Source: Bondarzewia mesenterica (taxonomy: Eukaryota; Basidiomycota; Agaricomycetes; Russulales; Bondarzewiaceae). From it: DNA of 64,000 nucleotides. Both the position numbers and the translations under genes were made by a program. The DNA lies in the NCBI GenBank assembly GCA_004802705.1, contig SGPL01000059.1, positions 1 through 64,000 of the forward strand, read 5' to 3'. Of this stretch, positions 57,385-64,000 are shown one piece after another. The notes beneath the pieces are model-generated. The model was not told where the DNA came from. It saw only the letters and a list, made by a program, of their open reading frames with translations, and made no database searches. The first letter of the stretch is position 1. The number at the start of each line of letters is the position of its first letter.

Positions 57385-60300
57385 TCAGTTTCTTTGAATT
57401 TCAATCCACCATTCCGTTGTTTTCCTGTCCCTGATATACAACCTGTCGTCTTCTTCGAGTACTGCGCTGTCGTGCGACGCCATAAAAACTTCGTCGTCAA
57501 AGTCTCTCAGCAGCCTGATAGTGTCGCGTCCCGAGCTACGCGATAACGCAACATAAAGGTTGAAAAGCGATAGTTTGCCGGTCGGAGGGGATGCAATGTC
57601 AACTAGTACGTGCGATATTGTTTGACCTTGTGAGCGGTAGTCCGTGAACGCGTATGCTGCTGTTATAGAGAATTGTCTGCGGCAGATTGCTTTCGTGATT
57701 GGTTTGCCGTTGCGTTCTTTAAAATTGACCCGATAACTTTGCGACGACGGTTCGATCGGGATGATGTTGTCATCCAGGTGGTCCAGCTTGCTCGCGCGCG
57801 TACGCTGCATCTTGATTAAGATGTACAGTGGCACTTCTCGTAAGTGAACCACGTCGTCGTTACCGGTGAGTAATTCACCTGGATGAAGGATTATCTCTGT
57901 TATTTCTCCCCTTGCTCCGTTCGTTACGTCCAGGTCGGTCGCAAGATTGGAGGTCACCATGACTTTCATGCCGATTGCGAGTTCAATCGTGTCCGACAGT
58001 TTCGTACGTCGTTCAGAATTGGTAGCGTTACCGTTTTTTGACGACGTGTGTTTTGCTAGTGCGAACCGTTCTACGAGCGTCAGTTGACGATTGTCATTCG
58101 CTTTCATTCGATCTTCGGCATTGCAGATGTACCGGCAGACCCCCTTCGACAGACAGTGCTGTTTTGTGGCGTGGTCATTCCATTCTTTGCGAACTGTGTG
58201 TCGCGAAGTCACAAGAGCGGCGTCTTTCCATGGGTTTTGGGAGAAATCGGTAGTGGGGCAGGACGAATGGTGTAGAACTTGTGAGTGAAGCATCTTCGTG
58301 TCGTCTTCGGTTACTTGACCTAATCGTAGATGGCGAAGGAAAAAATTCCATCTCGCATCTGTTACCCTGATTTGCTCCGTTAACTGAACTACGACGTCGA
58401 ACTCTTCGAAAATTGCACGTCCTATCTGCATGTCGGCATTATCTCTGGATACGTCTGTCGGCCAATACAATGCTTCGCGCTTCGAACGTGCGACGGGCGG
58501 AAACTGATGGTGATCACCACAGAGAATGACACTGATTCCTCCAAACGAGCAGTCTGTGATTGAATGGTCCGTGGTCTGCTTTGCGACGCTGATATTTTTC
58601 GATAATTTCGCAAGGAATGTTTTGCCGATCATAGAATACTCGTCGATAATGAGGTATTTCCAGTCAGCCCATTCCGATTGCAGACGTTTTTTGACCATGT
58701 CACTTATTTTGTCAGATTGTTTTGGAGGAATTGCGCACAAAATGTGTGTCGTTTTGCCGTTGATGAGCGAAGCGGCAATTCCGGTGTAAGCTCCTTTCGC
58801 AAGAAGTTTCTTCGCACCGGCGTTAACGAATTTCTCTGTGATCGTTTGAATCACTTTCGATTTCCCTGTTCCTCCTTCTCCATGCAAAATCATGCGCAGA
58901 GGCGGCGGACTTCTATCGGCGAGATTTTCTGTGAGATGCCAACTGACGATATCGTATGCCCGTTTTTGACTGTCGTTCAGCAGAGAAGGATCCAAAGCCG
59001 AAAGACTTTGTTCCCCACCATATTCGTCCGCACCAATATGGTTCTGAATGTCTGCCGTTGACAGATCCAAAGGAGTCACTGCTGGGTTTCGGTCTTCAGC
59101 AATAGATGGCCGTGAACAGTTACTGTGCGCAGGATTGTCGATGTCGTCGTTTTGCAGTAAGACGTCTCTTTTCATCTGTTCTCTCCATTGGTTCAACAGT
59201 TGTAAATGCCTCTCGTTCGCGTTCACAACCTTCTCAGCCGCCGAAATGTCTTCCGGTCTGTGACACATGGAGTTCTTGGAAAATATCCCTGCCTCTATCG
59301 CATGTGACAAAGCCACTTGAGCGTAGACTTTCTCTCGGTGGTTTGTCTCACTTGCGATAAATGCCGACAACCTTTCCTCGGTAACCTCTTCATCATCTTC
59401 GTCTTCTATGTCCTCAGAAAGATCATCTTCATCTTCGTCACGATCATCATTTCCATCACTGTTTCGTTCGCGAGCTTCCTTTGCAGCAGTCGCACATTCG
59501 TGAAAATATTGGATTCCACTGATCCTTTTTTTTGATGATAGGAGACGCGTCCATGAGGAAAGACTCCAACGCCGCTTGCCATGATTCGTCAGCGGACTTC
59601 AAATCGCGACACAGATCACGCCATGGTTTCATCAATGCAAGCATGCACGCACAATAATAATCGTGCGTTTCTGTGTCGTCGCTTCGGGGAAGTAAATGGA
59701 ATCCGACGAAATTAGGCAGAGTGTTGTGGTCGATGGAGCGAATTATTCGATGCAAGGTTTTGTGTTTTGGATGTTGCGTTGCGTATGGCACTCTGTCGTT
59801 CATCGGTCGCCCAGATTGACGTTCTGTTGCAGTCTTCTTCTTTTTCGGATGCTTTCTCAAATCTTTGCTTCTCTCCGATTCATACGTTTCGACGAAGAAG
59901 TCGATCAACCCCATATTGTCCAAAGTTGATCCTCGAAATCGGTAGTCGACGACTTGGCTTTTGGTGTATAATTTCCCGGTCTCGTCCGTGTCAAGTGTCA
60001 CGATGTCGTCGATATCCTGACATTTAAAGATCAGCTATTTTCTGTTGTCGATCATCTATAAAATAATTGCACTGACTTGCTCTCCAACAGCCATTTCAGA
60101 ACGTGTGCTCGCATGCAAACTAGCACTGTCTTCTTCTGAGGACTCTCCAATACTTCTGTTGGTATCGATACTGTCGTCGGACAACTCGGGTGCCACATTT
60201 TCAATTGCTCCATGTGTTCGGCGTCTGTGGAAAGTGTGAATTTGTTCACTGATTGTGAGAGTAGAGATCATCTTACCGTTTAGGTTTCAAATTTGGAAAC

Positions 60301-61919
60301 TCATGTAAGATTGCTCCCAAAATTGATGACACGAAGATTGTCGAATACTGATGCGATTTATAGGTGTCATCCCATCCCATGAGATACGAGATCACCATTG
60401 GAGCCGCCAATTCTTGCTGGTGATTTATAGTTTGTACCACACGAAAGATCATCTTTCGTTGATCGTCACAAAGACTATCAGTGTAATTTGTGTGGTCCAG
60501 ATGGTACGCATGAGCTTTAGCCATAACAGCCGACAAATTGTGATGTTTGTTTTGCTTCTTAGCCGCGTACGTGGTGACATACCAAGTTAGATTCTTGGTG
60601 TCTCCTCCGTTGGTAAGAAGTTTCGCGTCGTTATTGCATCGACAATTTATGCTGATTGCGGGCATCCAGCCGTTCACCATGGCAAATTCGCGTTTCGGTC
60701 CCCAACGACCAGCGTCATCAATGAAGTCGGCGTCGTTCAAAGAGAAAGGAGCTCCTCTTTTACATCGTAGATGTCCTTTGGAATCCACAATTAGACAACG
60801 CCCCCGTTGACAGGTATGAACTTGTTTGCTTCTTGCAACGCGAAGTTCCCATTGACGAATCTTGTCCTCGTAACTTTCATCGCCCGGTAATGGTGGTCGA
60901 TTGTATCCAATCTCCTTTTCGTTTTCAATAGCTGACACCTCTGTCTTGCTCCCCAGCCCTGGCAAAAATGCTCTAATGTTCTTCGCAATGAAATTTGTCA
61001 CCCGCTCCCGAAAAACTTCTGTTTGCAACAGCCCTTGCATCTCCGTCGAAGACGGAGCACCTTCCAACCAGATAAGTTGGTGCAAATGAAGAGTTCCGCG
61101 CCCCTGTGACTCCACCGTTCCAAAGTATGCCGCAACCTTGCCTAAAACTCCTTTCCCACTCCACACTCTCCCTGCTCCCGATATTCTGATTTGGAATAGC
61201 GTTTCTAGCACTGTTCGAATAATAAAATGGAAAAATTTCGCGGCAGCGTATGGATCCTTCGCAATATTGTTCGCCCTCATCGCTTTATCTGGCCCTGAGG
61301 TTGCGACAAATTGGTCCATGTCTATGGATTCACCGGCATAGATTTGTGGAATAGGATCATGTAAGTCGCAAGGATTTATCGTGATCCACATCGTCGGAGG
61401 ACCCTTTTCAACTGAAGTAGACCATATCTGACTTCGAAGTTGATGACGAGCAGAGTCCGACCCTTTTACACGCGCCGCTGTCGCATGCACATGCCGTCGC
61501 AAAGCTCGGACGGCAGGATCAGAAATAGCATGATTGCGCTCCTCTTCACGCTCTGCGACTTCTAATTTCTCCTTCGTTATTGATGACAATACTCGAGCAT
61601 CAGCTTCAAAATTCCGCCTGCGCATCTGAATACGAGCAGAATTCAACGCCTCTCGCCGTTGCTCTATTCCAAATGCCACGAACGAGAACGTTTCATGACG
61701 TCGGAATCGTCGATCGAAATATCGCAGTAAATGTCGAATATGTTCAGAAAATGATATGCTGACTTCTCGATCCGCCTCGATTCCACCTCTGCCATAGGGG
61801 AATAATCCAGGAAACGCTTTCTCAAAGAAATTGGGTGCGTTTGGGTCATATACGTGAGCCTCTCCCGCTCGAGGACGTCCAAAATCTCGACAGCAACCCA
61901 AATTCCGTACACACTACGT
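57385..61919 (-). CDS. Helitron Rep/Pif1-helicase transposase (N-terminus not found)
   Basis: Minus strand. The Rep part (61919-60287) begins right after an in-frame stop, so a 5' exon is missing or lost. It reads DPNAPNFFEKAFPGLFPYG (start of the Helitron-like N domain), MWITINPCDLHDPIPQIYAG, then RGTLHLHQLIWLEG with the H-L-H metal-binding (HUH) motif, then TWYVTTYAAKKQNK with two Tyr of the Y2 nuclease. Small introns near 60260-60290 and 60015-60075 lead on to the middle part. The helicase part has HGEGGTGKS (Walker A), YLIIDEYSMIG (Walker B), ILCGDHHQFPPV, QLTEQIRVTDARW, YAFTDYRSQGQTI and NLYVALSRSSGRDTI. One frameshift at an eight-base T run (59526-59533) is removed by taking one base away, so helicase and Rep read as one protein. 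It is codon-wise intact apart from the missing start. Confidence 0.88.
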
Positions 61920-62129
61920 TCACACCGCAATCAATATTTCAGACAACATCTGTTACACGGTACGACAGTAACATAAATTTCCACAACATGCACTAACTAA
62001 CATTACTGTTCAACAGCAATCCCTATTTCACTCTGAAGACGTCGTCTGCAAAAATCAACCGTGTCCATCCTAATTTTCTGTATCTCTATATCTCCAAAAT
62101 CCGTTTGCTACGCTCTATACGAATGACTG

Positions 62130-62233
62130 ATCTTAGTCCCCACGCCTCGTCTACATTGTACCACTATCTTTGAGAACCGCTATCTTACTCCCCATGCCTC
62201 GACTACGTTGTACTGTTATCTTTGAAAACCGCG
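62130..62233. repeat. Imperfect 52-nt tandem direct repeat
   Basis: Two adjacent copies, 62130-62181 and 62182-62233. Both run from ATCTTA-G/C-TCCCCA through GCCTCG, CTAC-TTGTA and ATCTTTGA to AACCGC. They differ at about 8 positions, so the duplication is not recent. Position suggests the 5' region of the Helitron. Confidence 0.8.
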
Positions 62234-63069
62234 AAACTCCCGTACCAATTACTATACAATGACCTATGCCAACACATGTTCCGCCACAACCCTCCCCCGC
62301 AAGCAAGGTACGTGCCGACGCAGTCGGCGCTCCCCGAGTTTGATCAGTGTACCATCGATTTTTCGACGTGCGAATGCTTTTCCGTAAGTGCTGGGAGAAT
62401 AGTGGATTGAACATGTAAGTAACTGGCAGATACATAAATAACATATCCTCGTAGCGCCTTGTGCTGCCTTGTGATGCATCACTGCGGCTTTAGAGCTTGC
62501 GAACAGCTAAAAAAGCACGGTAAATCTCCTGAAATCTCTTCATTCAAATCGTATCTGTCAGGGCACGACGACTTTTCTCAGTCATCAACGCGATAAGCAA
62601 TCCCTACTTCAGCTCTAGCTCTCTCTAGCTCCGTACTCAGGATCACAAGGCGATCGCCCATTTCATGTCGGGCACATACCCACCAATCCTAAGTAACAAC
62701 CCACGCGCCTCAACTCGCCAAGACACGAAACAGTCCCCCTTAAATCTGGACAGTGGACATACAAAGTTGCGGTATGCAGAATCTAGATTCGAGATTCGAT
62801 AGCGTGAGCGAGTTCTGCAGATGACGTTGGGCAGTTCAATAGCCGTGGGGGTAGGATGGAGCCTAAGTCATAGCCTGCAGTGGACCACTGTCAATCCGCC
62901 TGCACCTCCGCTATGAAAATATCCTGCCATGTCTACGTCTCAGTTTGAAGTTGACGGTAAGAAAATATGATACACATTACCACAGAGGGTCGACGGCACC
63001 ATACACAAAAAGTAAAAATACAAATCACTTACGCAGCAGACAATGACTTACAGTCAGCCGCATGCCATC
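62234..63069. other. intergenic region
   Basis: 836 nt between the repeat and the last gene. Likely flank of the Helitron and 3' UTR of the LENG1-like gene. No gene seen. Confidence 0.4.
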
Positions 63070-64000
63070 TCACATCCGTCTACCTCGCCCACCCCCGCCT
63101 TCCCATCTCCGCCTGTCGCTCCTGTTGCCTTCGTCCCATGACCGATCCCGCCAATTCTCCCTTCCTTTTCGCCCCCATCCCTTATGCGCGGCCTCCACTT
63201 CCTCGCGATTGAACACGTCACCGTATCCCCCGTGAACAGTACTCGGGGTGGCGGTGGCCTCTCGCTCACGTTGCTTCCGCTTTACGAGAGCGAGCGCGCG
63301 CGCACGCTCAGAGGACTCACGAGAGAGACGGGCTTCAAGCGTGGAAGCTGTTGCAGGCGGCGAAGGGGCGGAAGAGGTAGATGAGGATGAACTTGAAGAA
63401 GGCGCCTTACTGCGTATATGTGGTGGAATAGCAGATAGTGGGTCTGCATGCGATTTTCGGGCAAGATCACGAAGTCTGGGGAACACGTTCTGCAAGAGAG
63501 TTCGTCACATAAAGTGAACAATACAAGACATACCTTCGATCGTCACTCGGCTCTTCGGGTTTTTCTTCTTTCCGGGTAGAGTACCAAGGATTCAGATCTT
63601 TCGTTGTCGGCGCGAGCGGAAAGCCTCGCTCAGCTTCAGCAGCAGATACGGTCTTTTTGGAAGCGCGTGCAGCAACCACGATAGATTGCTGGCCAACAGT
63701 AAGTCAATCACTTTGTCTCGCACAGTGAGAGATTCAAGAGATACCTGCTCCAAATCCTCAAAGAGGTTGATATGCTTCCCCGTAGACGACAACGGTGTGG
63801 AGTTTGTAACAGCTTCAGAGTTAGATGGCCCTGCCGTGCTTGTTATCTCCTCATCAGCACGGCCTTGGTCTAATCCTGCACGCTGTCTTAGGTCATTCAA
63901 ACGACTTTCAGCATCCTAAAAAAGTTTTGAAGAAAGCGTACAGTCCCAGTTAAAACTAACATAGATGACTGGACAGAGGACCTCAAGACATACTGCGAGC
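63070..64000 (-). CDS. LENG1/CIR N-terminal-domain-like nuclear protein, C-terminal part (5' end outside window)
   Basis: Minus strand. Exons are 63994 to beyond the window edge, 63745-63915, 63534-63688 and 63070-63475. The part seen starts DAESRLNDLRQRAGLD, then GKHINLFEDLEQ, GFPLAPTTKDLNPWYS, LRDLARKSHADPLSAI, then a Ser/Pro-rich run and LEARLSRESSERARALALVK, then GGYGDVFNREEVEAAHKGW and a basic Arg/Gly-rich end. The order NLFEDLE, PWY, short Asp-Pro-Leu motif, R-x-x-R-E-x-x-E-R-x-R-A-x-A-L, Y-x-x-x-F-N resembles LENG1, a spliceosome-associated protein with a CIR-type N-terminus. The CIR domain itself would be outside the window. Confidence in the family is moderate. Confidence 0.6.

Larger units (their letters stand above)
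57000..62233 (-). mobile_element. Helitron (rolling-circle DNA transposon), ends not resolved
   Basis: Identified by the Rep/helicase gene. Helitrons begin with TC and end with CTRR preceded by a hairpin, without target duplication. The element points leftwards, so its TC end should lie right of 61919 and its CTRR end left of 57385. A candidate hairpin is at 57190-57218, and a 52-nt tandem repeat at 62130-62233 may be inside or beside its 5' end. Bounds given are approximate. Confidence 0.7.

Noticed and set aside
1..64000. CRISPR arrays, bacterial operons, ribosome-binding sites, rRNA
   Set aside because: The sequence is eukaryotic nuclear DNA, and no regularly spaced repeats or rRNA stretches were seen.

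Overview
The window is nuclear DNA of a filamentous basidiomycete, most likely an Agaricomycete. The genes are dense and cut by many introns of about 50-80 nt. They include an SPX-domain phosphate transporter, MYND-finger proteins, an APSES/KilA-N regulator and a Helitron with a Pif1-type helicase. All calls come from reading the sequence; no database search was possible. The sequence is draft quality. It has scattered Ns at 12539-14550 and 33570-35640, a 472-nt gap at 14032-14503, and several single-base frameshifts, mostly one extra base inside a homopolymer, in otherwise well-preserved genes.

Layout, left to right. 1-7 kb (+): the 3' end of a MINDY-like deubiquitinase with a CaaX box, succinate dehydrogenase subunit Sdh3, a small membrane protein, and a SAM-domain coiled-coil tail-anchored protein. 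7.6-14 kb: a two-gene inverted duplication. Each arm holds a secreted NucA/NucB-like nuclease (A) and a small acidic intracellular protein (B), ordered B-A / A'-B', with a third, degenerate B fragment to the left. 16-20 kb (+): a MYND-finger protein and a Maf-family nucleotide pyrophosphatase. 20.7-29.9 kb: two M1 aminopeptidases arranged tail to tail, a second inverted duplication. 30.7-38.4 kb (-): Ku70, an intron-containing tRNA-Lys(CTT), and a low-affinity phosphate transporter with an SPX domain. 38.4-43.8 kb: no gene I can support. 43.8-57 kb (-): APSES-type transcription factor, ornithine decarboxylase, PP2A activator (PTPA), ankyrin-like/MYND protein, monothiol glutaredoxin Grx3/4, and a quinone-oxidoreductase-like dehydrogenase. 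57.4-61.9 kb (-): a Helitron Rep/helicase gene. 63-64 kb (-): the 3' part of a LENG1/CIR-like protein.

Most single genes are ordinary housekeeping functions: respiration, NHEJ repair, phosphate uptake, polyamine synthesis, PP2A maturation, iron-sulfur/redox sensing. The unusual material is the pair of tail-to-tail inverted duplications within about 21 kb, the microexons (14-19 nt) that carry catalytic motifs in both duplicated enzyme families, the GC-AG introns in the nuclease pair, and the little-known A-B gene pair.
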